A DNA stretch of 64,000 nt from Paenibacillus massiliensis 2301065 = DSM 16942 (GTDB lineage: Bacteria > Bacillota > Bacilli > Paenibacillales > Paenibacillaceae). The notes beneath the pieces are model-generated. The model had not been told where the DNA came from. It worked only from the letters and a program-made list of their open reading frames with translations, and did not search any database. This document shows, piece after piece, positions 27,060-35,849 of this stretch; the first letter of the stretch is position 1, and each line of letters begins with the position of its first letter. The stretch is taken from NCBI RefSeq assembly GCF_000377505.1, contig NZ_KB898187.1, forward strand, positions 124,001-188,000, written 5' to 3'. Both the position numbers and the translations under genes were made by a program.

Positions 27060-27380
27060 GTAACACGAAGCCTCCTATCCTATATCTCCAGCCATTAGAC
27101 GGCTTGGCCGGAAGGTCATTATATGAAGGTGAAGATGCGATTTTCAGCAAGAATTACATTATTCATTATGGCTTGTTTTACAGGACGTTGTCCACTATAA
27201 TGTGAACTAGTGTGTTCAATTTCGTATAAAAGCACAAATGGTATTTACGCTTTGTCTCTGTAGGCTCTACAGGGCACATATGGTCATGACCTGAATCGTC
27301 ATCGAAGATGGCGATTTATTTTTATCTGTCATGTGAAACTTATTCGTTACTTGTGATCCGGTTCTACAATTGGAGGAATT
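27060..27380. other. Divergent region winged-helix gene / MFS transporter
   Basis: About 320 bases. A plus-strand promoter candidate is TTGTTT (27173-27178), 17 bases, then a perfect TATAAT (27196-27201), leaving a 180-base leader before the MFS start. I see no clear operator or riboswitch. Confidence 0.5.
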
Positions 27381-28568
27381 ATGTTGTCAATTCGTCATGC
27401 ATCGCCTACAACTTCATTTAAGCTGCAGTATTTCATCTTGATTGCTGTCATCGTAGTAGCAGGACTCAGCCAGGGCATGCTGCTTCCGGTACTATCGATC
27501 CTGCTCGATCGCATGGGGGTTCCTCCATCATTGAACGGGCTGAATGCCGCAGCGCTTTATATAGGCTCATTTGCCATGACGGTCATTGCCGAGCGAACGC
27601 TTGGCTTTTTAGGGTTTAAGAAGCTGATTGCTGGCGGACTGGCACTGGTTCTGGTGACTGTATTGGTATTTCCGCTCATACCGGACGTAAGGCTTTGGTT
27701 CGTGCTTCGTCTGCTTGTTGGTGTTGGTGACAGTGCACTGCACTATTCCACCCAGCTGTGGGTGCTAATGATGGCTCCGCCGGAGACAAGAGGCCGAAAT
27801 ATTTCATTTTACGGCATGTCCTACGGGTTAGGCTTTAGCCTTGGTCCGCTGGGTATCAGGCTTCTCGATTGGGGAATGGCTGTTCCATTCATCCTGATGG
27901 CGGTTCTACTCCTGATCGTCCTTGTATGTGCTCTTTGCTGGCTGCCGAGCGCTCATCCAGAGACCCATGAGACAGCCGCGAAGCCTGACCGTGCGCGTTA
28001 TCGCAAAAGCTATAGCTGGGCATGGTACGCCTTGCTGCCGGCTTTTCTTTACGGATATATGGAAGCGAGCATGAACAGCAACTTCCCACTATATGGACTG
28101 CGTATTGGTTATACGGAAAGTCAAATCTCCGCACTTATGCCTTTTCTTGGCTTGGGGGGCCTTCTTCTGCAGCTCCCACTGGGAATATGGAGTGACCGTT
28201 GGGGGCGAAAGAAGGTGCTTATTATTTCGGCGCTGGCTGGTGGTGTCTTGTTCATGCTGGTACCGTGGTCCGGGACTCAGTTTGTCTGGAGCATGCTTCT
28301 ACTGGCAGCCGCTGGTGGACTTGTCGGCTCCTTTTTCTCGCTGGGACTGGCTTACGCAGCAGACATCATGCCGAGGTCTCTGCTCCCAGCCGCGAATGTT
28401 GTGGCATCCTTTCATTTCAGTATTGGCAGTATAGCGGGTCCTAATCTGGGAGGATTGCTTCTGGATTATACAGTTCCTGGAAGTCTATTCCTGCTGCTAG
28501 GTGCTTTCTATATCCTGTTTGGTCTGCTAGGTGTTGGCTTTCGCTCACGTAAGCTGGAAGCCTCGTAG
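27381..28568 (+). CDS. MFS transporter
   Basis: A 395-residue protein with about 12 membrane helices. The central loop carries the MFS motif A (GIWSDRWGRKKVLI, near residue 268). No substrate signature is visible; size and layout fit an exporter or sugar-efflux-like carrier. The start has GGAGGAAT directly upstream. Divergent from a winged-helix protein that may control it. Confidence 0.88.
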   Translation: MLSIRHASPTTSFKLQYFILIAVIVVAGLSQGMLLPVLSILLDRMGVPPSLNGLNAAALYIGSFAMTVIAERTLGFLGFKKLIAGGLALVLVTVLVFPLIPDVRLWFVLRLLVGVGDSALHYSTQLWVLMMAPPETRGRNISFYGMSYGLGFSLGPLGIRLLDWGMAVPFILMAVLLLIVLVCALCWLPSAHPETHETAAKPDRARYRKSYSWAWYALLPAFLYGYMEASMNSNFPLYGLRIGYTESQISALMPFLGLGGLLLQLPLGIWSDRWGRKKVLIISALAGGVLFMLVPWSGTQFVWSMLLLAAAGGLVGSFFSLGLAYAADIMPRSLLPAANVVASFHFSIGSIAGPNLGGLLLDYTVPGSLFLLLGAFYILFGLLGVGFRSRKLEAS

Positions 28569-28625
28569 CATATCTTTGCTGTTAACAACTAGGAACGTGG
28601 GAAAGTTCAGTTTGCATGGTCATTA

Positions 28626-28654
28626 TTGGGAGTTTACAATAAACTAAAGATACT
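28626..28654 (+). promoter_or_regulatory. Candidate promoter of the ATPase-lipoprotein-two-component operon
   Basis: TTGGGA (28626-28631), a 17-base spacer, GATACT (28649-28654); 66 bases before the first start codon. Confidence 0.35.
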
Positions 28655-28719
28655 GTGTTCCTTTTCATTGCATTACATACAGCCATATTAAAATTTATAG
28701 AGGGCAAAGGGGATTCCGG

Positions 28720-29445
28720 ATGATCAGAATACGTCAATTGACCAAGCATGTCGGCGCTGACCGAATACCGGTTCTACGCGGCATTGATATGGATATTCAT
28801 ACAGGAGAGTTCGTCGGATTGGTAGGTCCTAGCGGCAGTGGAAAGAGCATGCTGCTGCGATGTCTGTCCATGAAGGAGACGTGGGATCGCGGAAGCCTGA
28901 TTATAGAGGGAAAGGATATGCTGCAGGAGGGGTTCCAAGGTAAGCAGACGATTAAGCGTGAATGGGCGTATCTGGAACAGAATCCCTATGTTCAGATGAA
29001 TCGTTCGGCACTGAAGAACGTATTAATTGGACGCGCCGGGCAGACTCCTCTCTGGCGAATGATTACCGGCATGATTCGCTCTGACGACTACATGGGAGCT
29101 ATGGATACACTGGAGCATTTGGGTTTGCTGGATAAGGCTCATGACAAGTGTGAAAAGCTGAGTGGAGGCGAGCGGCAGCGCGTCGCCATCGCCAGAGCCA
29201 TGGTGCATGGTGCGAAGGTCATTCTTGCGGATGAGCCCGTAAATGGGCTGGACCCAGCTTCCGCAGATCGTGTGCTGGATACGTTCCGGCAGTTATGCAA
29301 GGAGCAGAAGCTGACGGTTATTGCAGTGCTTCCCCTCGAGTTGGCTGAGAAATATGCTACGCGAATCTGGGGGCTACAGCAAGGTGAAGTGGTGCTGGAC
29401 GTCTATGACCGGAGATTAACCTATGCGGAGAAGAATTTGCTGTGA
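28720..29445 (+). CDS. Orphan ABC ATPase, PhnC-like
   Basis: A 241-residue ATPase with Walker A GPSGSGKS, signature LSGGERQRVAIARA and Walker B VILADEP. The insert between Walker A and the signature (around GRAGQTPLWRMITG) resembles the phosphonate-transport ATPase PhnC. No permease or binding protein lies nearby; instead it overlaps a lipoprotein gene by four bases and heads a four-gene operon ending in a two-component system. The switch His region (AVLPLELAEKY) lacks the usual TH(D/N) motif, so its hydrolysis cycle may be altered. It may energise a distant transporter or act in signalling. Confidence 0.88.
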   Translation: MIRIRQLTKHVGADRIPVLRGIDMDIHTGEFVGLVGPSGSGKSMLLRCLSMKETWDRGSLIIEGKDMLQEGFQGKQTIKREWAYLEQNPYVQMNRSALKNVLIGRAGQTPLWRMITGMIRSDDYMGAMDTLEHLGLLDKAHDKCEKLSGGERQRVAIARAMVHGAKVILADEPVNGLDPASADRVLDTFRQLCKEQKLTVIAVLPLELAEKYATRIWGLQQGEVVLDVYDRRLTYAEKNLL

Positions 29446-30797
29446 ACGGAAGTGTGAGCATGATTGGCAGATGGATTAAAAGGATCGGTGTGAGCGGGAC
29501 TCTGCTGCTAATGGCTGCATTCCTTGGAGGCTGTGGGATTTTTTCGGACAGTGATCCCATCAGCCTGATGCGCAAGCCGCTACTACCTGAGGAAGCTCAG
29601 AAGCTTAGTGGTGTCGTAACCAAGCAACTAGCGGGGCGAGAGCCCATTCGTCCGCGTGATCCAGCGGATACGACTTCGATCCGAATTGAGGATTTGAATA
29701 ATGACGGTACGAAGGAGGCCGTATTGTTCTATGAGACACCCGAGGATGAGAATGTCCGCATTCGCGGGATGCTGCTCGAGAATCAAGGGGGAACTTGGGT
29801 CAAGAAGCTGACTTTTGATGGAGCAGGCCTGGTACTTGAATCCTTCAAGCTGGTGGACGTTACCAACGATGGTACAATTGATATTGTAGCTGGCTTCTCC
29901 CGCGGAGAAGACGACGCAATGAAATATTTGGTGGTCTACTCGTATACCGGAGGTACGCTAGAGAAGGTATGGGAGACGCCTTATACGTATTTCGCTGTTG
30001 ATCAGCCAGACGGCCGGGCAGCGGAACGCAAGCCCTTGGACATGAATGGTGACGGATTGACAGACATCACTATTGTGTCTTTGCTCAAGAATGAGTATTA
30101 CAATGTAACTACGTATCAGTACAATGATGGCTTCAAGGAGCTGGGCAAGGTAGATCTGGATAATCAGGCTAACTATGTACTTCGTGCATCGGCAGGACAG
30201 GTAGCCGAGAACAAAACAGGACTTATTCTGGACACCTTTGTTGGCCAAGGCTCGACGGTCTCCAATATCATTACGATGGAGAATGGCCAGCTCATCAGGG
30301 CTGACATTGAAGATCAGACGTTCAAGGATGCTTACATTCTTAGTGAGGACGTCGATCGGGATGGGATACTGGAATTCGGCAAGCTGGAGACGCCAGCAGG
30401 ATGGGAGGATGCAAGCCCAGGCGAGCGTCCACAGCTCATATCCTTCTATCAGTGGGATGGCAAGAAGGGTAGCACCTTCAAGATGCAGCAATATCGAGAT
30501 TGGCAAAGCCGATACTATATTAATATTCCGCCTGAGCTACATGGTCAGGTAACGATAGATCGCAAATCCGATCTGGAGAAGCATATTACCTTCATTATGA
30601 AGGATACGGGCGAAGTGCTCGCAGAGATCAAGTTCTTTTCTCTAACGGCCTGGGAGGAGAACGGTTCCGAATGGCAGGAGCTCGTGCGTACAAGCGAGCA
30701 GGTCATTGGGCTGAAGCGTTCGGATAAATTCAAGACAGGCAAGGATATTCGCACCCTGATGAAAAATAACAGTATCGGAAAGGAAGGACAGAAGTGA
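29442..30797 (+). CDS. Lipoprotein with FG-GAP/VCBS-like DxNxDG repeats
   Basis: A 451-residue surface lipoprotein: lipobox LGGC with Cys31 after a hydrophobic signal. It carries at least four calcium-loop motifs (DLNNDGTKE, DVTNDGTID, DMNGDGLTD, DVDRDGILE), spaced about 45-100 residues apart, typical of beta-propeller FG-GAP/VCBS proteins that bind ligands or calcium. The start is GTG at 29442, overlapping the ATPase stop; an ATG at 29460 is an alternative. The next gene, a response regulator, overlaps its stop. Placement suggests it is the sensor or partner of the downstream kinase. Confidence 0.85.
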   Translation: MNGSVSMIGRWIKRIGVSGTLLLMAAFLGGCGIFSDSDPISLMRKPLLPEEAQKLSGVVTKQLAGREPIRPRDPADTTSIRIEDLNNDGTKEAVLFYETPEDENVRIRGMLLENQGGTWVKKLTFDGAGLVLESFKLVDVTNDGTIDIVAGFSRGEDDAMKYLVVYSYTGGTLEKVWETPYTYFAVDQPDGRAAERKPLDMNGDGLTDITIVSLLKNEYYNVTTYQYNDGFKELGKVDLDNQANYVLRASAGQVAENKTGLILDTFVGQGSTVSNIITMENGQLIRADIEDQTFKDAYILSEDVDRDGILEFGKLETPAGWEDASPGERPQLISFYQWDGKKGSTFKMQQYRDWQSRYYINIPPELHGQVTIDRKSDLEKHITFIMKDTGEVLAEIKFFSLTAWEENGSEWQELVRTSEQVIGLKRSDKFKTGKDIRTLMKNNSIGKEGQK

Positions 30798-31492
30798 GCA
30801 AAGTATTGATTATGGAGGATGAAGAGTCCATTCGTAGTTTTATCGTTATTAATCTGAAGCGTAACGGCTTTGAGGTGCTTGAATCAGCAGATGGGAATGA
30901 GGCGCTGAGCATCCTTAATTCGGTGCCTGATATTGATATTGCCCTTCTGGATGTGATGGTGCCAGGTATTGATGGTTTCGAGGTATGTAGAAGAATCAGA
31001 GAAACGAATGAGCGAATCGGCATCATTTTCCTGACAGCCAAGGTGCAGGAGCAGGATAAGGTCTATGCACTGTCCGTAGGAGCCGATGATCATGTAAGCA
31101 AGCCATTTAGTCCTACTGAACTGATCGCACGGATTCAGTCCTTGCTGCGACGTGTGAATGTGCATAGAGAAGGTGCAGCGAAGGTATCCTTCCAATCCGG
31201 TCCATTCTCGCTGGACCTGATTACGAAGCAATTCAAGAAGGGGAGTCAGCTCATTGAGCTTACCCCTACCGAGTTCTCCCTTGTTCAGTTCTTTCTGGAA
31301 AAGGAGAACACTCCACTGAGTCGGGATGTCCTGCTGGATCATGTATGGGGAAAGGAGTACATGGGAGATCCGAAGATTGTGGATGTGAACATTCGCCGCT
31401 TGCGTCAGAAGCTGGAAAACAATCCTTCCGAGCCGATGTACTTGCAGACCGTGTGGGGACATGGATATAAATGGAAAGGTCAGGGGCAATGA
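30794..31492 (+). CDS. OmpR-family response regulator
   Basis: Receiver domain with the acidic pair (MEDEES), phospho-acceptor Asp53 (ALLDVMVPG), the Thr in FLTAK and the Lys in SKPFSP; C-terminal winged helix (ELTPTEFSLVQFF, VDVNIRRLRQKLE, WGHGYKW). Unlike the regulator at 1.0-1.8 kb it keeps every phosphorylation residue. The GTG start overlaps the lipoprotein stop and has AGGAAGG upstream. Confidence 0.96.
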   Translation: MSKVLIMEDEESIRSFIVINLKRNGFEVLESADGNEALSILNSVPDIDIALLDVMVPGIDGFEVCRRIRETNERIGIIFLTAKVQEQDKVYALSVGADDHVSKPFSPTELIARIQSLLRRVNVHREGAAKVSFQSGPFSLDLITKQFKKGSQLIELTPTEFSLVQFFLEKENTPLSRDVLLDHVWGKEYMGDPKIVDVNIRRLRQKLENNPSEPMYLQTVWGHGYKWKGQGQ

Positions 31493-32982
31493 TCAAGAAG
31501 GGGATCGCCAGACAGATTGTACTTCACTACTTTTTTGTAGTCTTTCTGACTTTAACATTGGCTGAAGTCATTTTTATGTTTGCGATCAGAACCTACTACT
31601 ATGATGCGATTTTTAACCATATAGAGCTGCATGCCAATGTTATCAGCCGCACAAGCCAGCTCTATTACAATACAGATCAGACGTTGAACTCCTACATGAT
31701 CAGCAATTTCTCCATCGACAGCACGCAGTTGGAGGTGCTGGACGGGGAAGGAAATGTGCGTGTGAACTCATCTGGCTTCGAATCGGATCGAAAAATTCAG
31801 ACCAGTGACGTAGCGCAAGCCCTCGCAGGGAATACAGGCCGCTGGGTCGGCAAGCAGCCAGAGACAGGGCAACAGGTCATGGCCGTCTCGAAGCGGCTAT
31901 CAGGCACAGGGGCCGATGATGTGTACATTCTACGCTATGTTACCTCGCTGGAGAAGGTAAATGAGCGACTCTTCAATATGACCCTGATGTCGGTAAGTAT
32001 CGGGGGGGCAGTACTGGCGATTGTCTTGATCTTCAGTATGGGCTTGGCGAATTCGATTGTAAGGCCTATTAACAATATTACTGCCGTCTCCGCGCTGATG
32101 GCGAAGGGCAGATTCGATGTTCGGGTGAAGGGCGATTATCGTTATGAGCTTGGTGAGCTGGCTTCTACCCTGAATTATATGGCTCAGGAAATTGTGCATA
32201 CGAATCAGGTGAAGGACGATTTTATCTCCTCCATTTCGCATGAGTTGCGTACGCCTCTTACGAGTATTAAAGGCTGGAGTGAGACGCTGAATTCTGGAGG
32301 ATATGACCCGGAAGAGACCAAGATTGGTATGCAGATCATTTCCAAGGAAACGGACCGACTTATTGGCCTTGTGGAGGAGATTCTTGACTTCTCCAAGCTG
32401 CAGCAAAATGAAATGAAGCTGGTCATGGGGACAGTCAATATTCGGGAGCTGCTGCAGGAGATTATGCTTAATGTATGGGCCAAGGCTGAGATGAAGAAGA
32501 TCAAGCTGAAGATGGAAGCTGACGAGGATCAGGTATTCCTGGTTCATGGGGATGCTAACCGTCTCAAGCAGGTGTTCCTGAACATTGTAGATAATGCCAT
32601 CAAGTTCTCTCATGAGAGTAGCCACATCTTTATTCTCATCAGCAAGTCCAATGACCGAATTACAGTGGCCGTTCAGGATTCAGGTATTGGCATCAGCATG
32701 GAGCATCTGGAGAAGGTAAAGGACCGGTTCTTCCAAGTGGACCATCAACGGGGTGGTACTGGGTTGGGCTTGGCGATTTCGCAACAATTCGTAGAACGGC
32801 ATGGCGGTGAGATGACACTGAACAGTGTATTGGGTGAAGGTACGACAGTTACCGTAATTTTGCCTGCATCGACCGAGCAGCCGGAGGCGAGGAGCGACAG
32901 TACAGATGCTACCTCACTTGATCAAGCTATAGAGCAGCAGCCAGATTATGAGCTGGAGGAAGAGAGCAAGCAAGATAAGTAG
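31489..32982 (+). CDS. Sensor histidine kinase
   Basis: A 497-residue membrane kinase. TM1 is near residues 10-33, an extracellular sensor of about 125 residues follows, TM2 lies near 165-190, then HAMP, the HisKA helix with His251 (SSISHELRTPLTS), and the ATPase domain with N, G1 and G2 boxes (NIVDNAIKFS, DSGIGIS, GGTGLGLAI). An acidic tail of about 35 residues follows. It overlaps the response regulator by four bases and surely phosphorylates it. The extracellular part may contact the operon's lipoprotein. Confidence 0.96.
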   Translation: MIKKGIARQIVLHYFFVVFLTLTLAEVIFMFAIRTYYYDAIFNHIELHANVISRTSQLYYNTDQTLNSYMISNFSIDSTQLEVLDGEGNVRVNSSGFESDRKIQTSDVAQALAGNTGRWVGKQPETGQQVMAVSKRLSGTGADDVYILRYVTSLEKVNERLFNMTLMSVSIGGAVLAIVLIFSMGLANSIVRPINNITAVSALMAKGRFDVRVKGDYRYELGELASTLNYMAQEIVHTNQVKDDFISSISHELRTPLTSIKGWSETLNSGGYDPEETKIGMQIISKETDRLIGLVEEILDFSKLQQNEMKLVMGTVNIRELLQEIMLNVWAKAEMKKIKLKMEADEDQVFLVHGDANRLKQVFLNIVDNAIKFSHESSHIFILISKSNDRITVAVQDSGIGISMEHLEKVKDRFFQVDHQRGGTGLGLAISQQFVERHGGEMTLNSVLGEGTTVTVILPASTEQPEARSDSTDATSLDQAIEQQPDYELEEESKQDK

Positions 32983-33090
32983 CATCTGAACTCTGAACTC
33001 CTCAGAATTCTTCATTCATTGTGGATTCGTCGGTTCTGAATAAATTCGACTATAGCATTCGACACGGCAGGAGTAGGGGAGTGGGGAGCA

Positions 33091-34197
33091 GTGGACCAAA
33101 TGAGCTTACTAGAAGCATACCAGATAGAGCAAGGTGAACTGAGGCTGTACCGTGCAGAGCGAACACAGCTACCAGACATCTTGGTATTACTCAGAGATGC
33201 CGCAGAGTGGATGGTTAGCAGACAGATCGAGCAGTGGAAGCCGGAGATGTTCACTGAGGAAGCGATTCATGACTACTTTGAGAGCCGGGAAATCTATATC
33301 GCATACCTGAACGAAGCTCCGGCAGGCTTGTACACTTTACAATTTGATGATCCAACCTACTGGAAAGACAAGAATGACCCGGATTATGGATATTTGCACC
33401 GGTTAACCGTGCATAGTGGCCTTAGGGGACTTAATCTAGGTCCAAGACTACTGCAGTCAGCAGAGCGGATTGTCCAGCAACGAGGTAAAAAGGGACTTAG
33501 GCTGGATTGTGTTGCCCATAATCGCAAACTGAATCATTTTTACCAGATGCATGGCTTTCGGTTGATGGGGGTGTCGGATATGGGAACCCGGTTCGCCTCT
33601 TTGTACCAAAAATCGTATTCAAGGGCAGAATCAGAGCTGGACGAACGAATTCAATTGGCGTTCTTACAGAAGGAAGACATTCCAGTCCTGCTGGAATGGG
33701 TACGACACCAGACGGAAGAGGAATACGTGCAGTGGGCCGGTGCGGCCTGGTCGTTCCCGCTAACCGAGGAGCAACTGCTGGCTGAGCTGGAGCAGGCGAA
33801 TCTGCCTGCCGAATCAGATCGTCTGCTCTTCAAAGTGATGCATGCTGGCAACATGGTGGGGCATGTGGGCCTGTTCTGCATTGATCGTCATCATGAGTCC
33901 GCCCGGATCGGTAAGGTGCTGATTGCGAGTCCGCAGGACCGCGGAAAGGGCTGGGGGCAGCAGGTCATTCGTGAGGCGCTTCGCATCGGCTTCGAGGGAT
34001 TGAATTTGCACCGGATGACGCTTGGTGTATATGATTTTAACCTTCGTGCAATTGATGTATATACGGCAGCAGGCTTTCAACGTGAAGGAATAATGCGAGA
34101 TCAGACTAAGGTTGGAGATCGCTTCTGGACCCTTCATGAGATGGGTATATTGCGCAACGAATGGCAGGCCAGGAGTGCGGCCCATTGGCAATCTTAA
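33091..34197 (+). CDS. Fused double GNAT acetyltransferase
   Basis: Two GNAT domains in one 368-residue chain. The first (about 18-178) has an acetyl-CoA loop-like VHSGLRGLNLGPRLL and NRKLNHFYQMHGFR. The second (about 188-355) resembles RimJ/RimL (ASPQDRGKGWGQQVI, NLRAIDVYTAAGFQREG). Each may be a separate acetyltransferase or one may be regulatory; substrates are unknown. Start is GTG at 33091 or ATG at 33100, both behind purine-rich GGGGAGTGGGGAG. Confidence 0.87.
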   Translation: MDQMSLLEAYQIEQGELRLYRAERTQLPDILVLLRDAAEWMVSRQIEQWKPEMFTEEAIHDYFESREIYIAYLNEAPAGLYTLQFDDPTYWKDKNDPDYGYLHRLTVHSGLRGLNLGPRLLQSAERIVQQRGKKGLRLDCVAHNRKLNHFYQMHGFRLMGVSDMGTRFASLYQKSYSRAESELDERIQLAFLQKEDIPVLLEWVRHQTEEEYVQWAGAAWSFPLTEEQLLAELEQANLPAESDRLLFKVMHAGNMVGHVGLFCIDRHHESARIGKVLIASPQDRGKGWGQQVIREALRIGFEGLNLHRMTLGVYDFNLRAIDVYTAAGFQREGIMRDQTKVGDRFWTLHEMGILRNEWQARSAAHWQS

Positions 34198-34214
34198 TTA
34201 TTGTAGTAACCGAA

Positions 34215-34266
34215 ACAAGCATCCCCAAGATGGCTGCAAGTACAGCTGTCTTGGGGATGCTTGTCT
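34215..34266. terminator. Terminator between the GNAT gene and glgC
   Basis: ACAAGCATCCCCAAGA pairs with TCTTGGGGATGCTTGT around a GCTG/CAGC inner stem. The tract after it (CTTATAT) is weak, so efficiency is uncertain. Confidence 0.75.
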
Positions 34267-34368
34267 TATATCCTTAATAATCAAATACCTTGATTAGACG
34301 AACTGTGAATAAAATGTCGATCCAAGCGGGCAACTCTGTCGATAAACAGATTCGCTCTTACCGCCAAC

Positions 34369-35586
34369 TTAAGAGGACAAGCCTTCTGCACGGAGGCGTC
34401 CATTTTTTTCGTAGACCTCTTTTAGCAGGCTTTTCGATGGCTGACGCAATACTGGCTTGCCTGGAACCATCTCACCGGGACCTACCACAGCGATATCGTG
34501 GAGATTGCCGCGGATGACGGCACCATCCTTTACGATGGCTCCTTCACCAATAATGGCATGCTCGATCACGACGTTGCGTCCGATGCGGGCGTTAGGCATA
34601 ATTATGCTATCTGTGACCCGAGAGGACTTGCCGATCTCGGCTTCACAGAATACAATGGAATTATTAGCTGTGCCTTCCACGTAGCAGCTTTCATGAATCA
34701 GGCAGTTATTAGCAGCAACTGTATTTTTCCGCAGAGCGGGCTTGACCCGTGTAATTCTTGTATACATTGGCCAATCTTCACGCATGAGGTTGATTTCACT
34801 GTTCGGCTGAAGCAGATCCATATGCGAGTCCCAGAGGCTTTTTACTGTACCAACATCCTTCCAATAGCCCTGAAATTCATACACATATACGGGATCTTGC
34901 TCGGCAAGCATCTTTGGAATGATATCCTTACCGAAGTCATGACTTGAGCTCTGGTCATTAGCATCTGCCAGCAAATATTCCTTCAGATAACTCCATCTAA
35001 AGATATAAATACCCATCGAAGCCAAGTTACTGTTAGGCTGTTCTGGCTTCTCCGCAAATTCAACAACCTCCTGATGCTCATTAGCGCTCAAGATCCCGAA
35101 GCGGCTCGCTTCATTCCATGGTACCTCCATGACTGAGATGGAAGCAGCAGCGCCTTTTTCAATATGGAAATTCAGCATATCTCGATAATTCATATGATAA
35201 ATGTGGTCACCAGACAAAATTAGAACGTGCTCGGGATTATGTTGCTCGATGTAGGCTATATTTTTGTAAATAGCATCTGCAGTTCCCGTGTAGCCTTCTT
35301 GTCCTACGTTATAGGAAGGCAGCAGGCTCACGCCAGACGTTCCATTATTGTGCAGCCCCCACGGCTCTCCTTGGCCGATGTGCTGATGCAATGACTCAGC
35401 CTCATACTGAGTCAGTACGCCGACAGTATCAATCTCCGAATTCGCACAATTGCTGAGCGGAAAATCGATAATGCGGTAATGACCGCCGAAAGGGACGGCC
35501 GGCTTAGCAATTGTAGATGTAAATGGTGCAAGGCGTCGCCCTTCACCGCCAGCGAGAAGCATTGCAATACAATCTTTATTCTTCAT
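34369..35586 (-). CDS. glgC: Glucose-1-phosphate adenylyltransferase
   Basis: Makes ADP-glucose for glycogen synthesis. The N-terminal nucleotidyltransferase domain has [14 protein letters not shown] and the pyrophosphate-side KPAVPFGG; the catalytic Asp lies in [10 protein letters not shown], and the glucose-1-phosphate site in [11 protein letters not shown]. The C-terminal half is a left-handed beta-helix with hexapeptide repeats. 405 residues, normal for GlgC. No GlgD partner is nearby, so it likely works as a homotetramer. It is divergent from glgB-glgA, whereas in Bacillus these genes form one operon. Confidence 0.95.
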   Translation of the reverse strand: MKNKDCIAMLLAGGEGRRLAPFTSTIAKPAVPFGGHYRIIDFPLSNCANSEIDTVGVLTQYEAESLHQHIGQGEPWGLHNNGTSGVSLLPSYNVGQEGYTGTADAIYKNIAYIEQHNPEHVLILSGDHIYHMNYRDMLNFHIEKGAAASISVMEVPWNEASRFGILSANEHQEVVEFAEKPEQPNSNLASMGIYIFRWSYLKEYLLADANDQSSSHDFGKDIIPKMLAEQDPVYVYEFQGYWKDVGTVKSLWDSHMDLLQPNSEINLMREDWPMYTRITRVKPALRKNTVAANNCLIHESCYVEGTANNSIVFCEAEIGKSSRVTDSIIMPNARIGRNVVIEHAIIGEGAIVKDGAVIRGNLHDIAVVGPGEMVPGKPVLRQPSKSLLKEVYEKNGRLRAEGLSS

Positions 35587-35849
35587 CTCGTTTTCCCTCC
35601 CGATAATTGTCGTCGTTGTTCAATACATAAACGCAATTAGGATTCATGAAACTTTATAATGTTTTACATTCAATGGAAAAAATGAACTTTTCATAGTTAC
35701 ATTTCCGATCAATATTTATTAATCTAGGCAAAATCTTCACCTTTTCCGCATAATTAAATTTGAAGCTTACTCGTTCATTTTCTGTTCAAACTGGTAACAA
35801 TGGGGTAATGAACCTGATGGAAATATAAATATGTAAAGCAGGTGATGGA

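Noticed and set aside
31930..32625. A 231-codon minus-strand frame opposite the histidine kinase
   Set aside because: Antisense to the HisKA and HAMP regions; no signals of its own.
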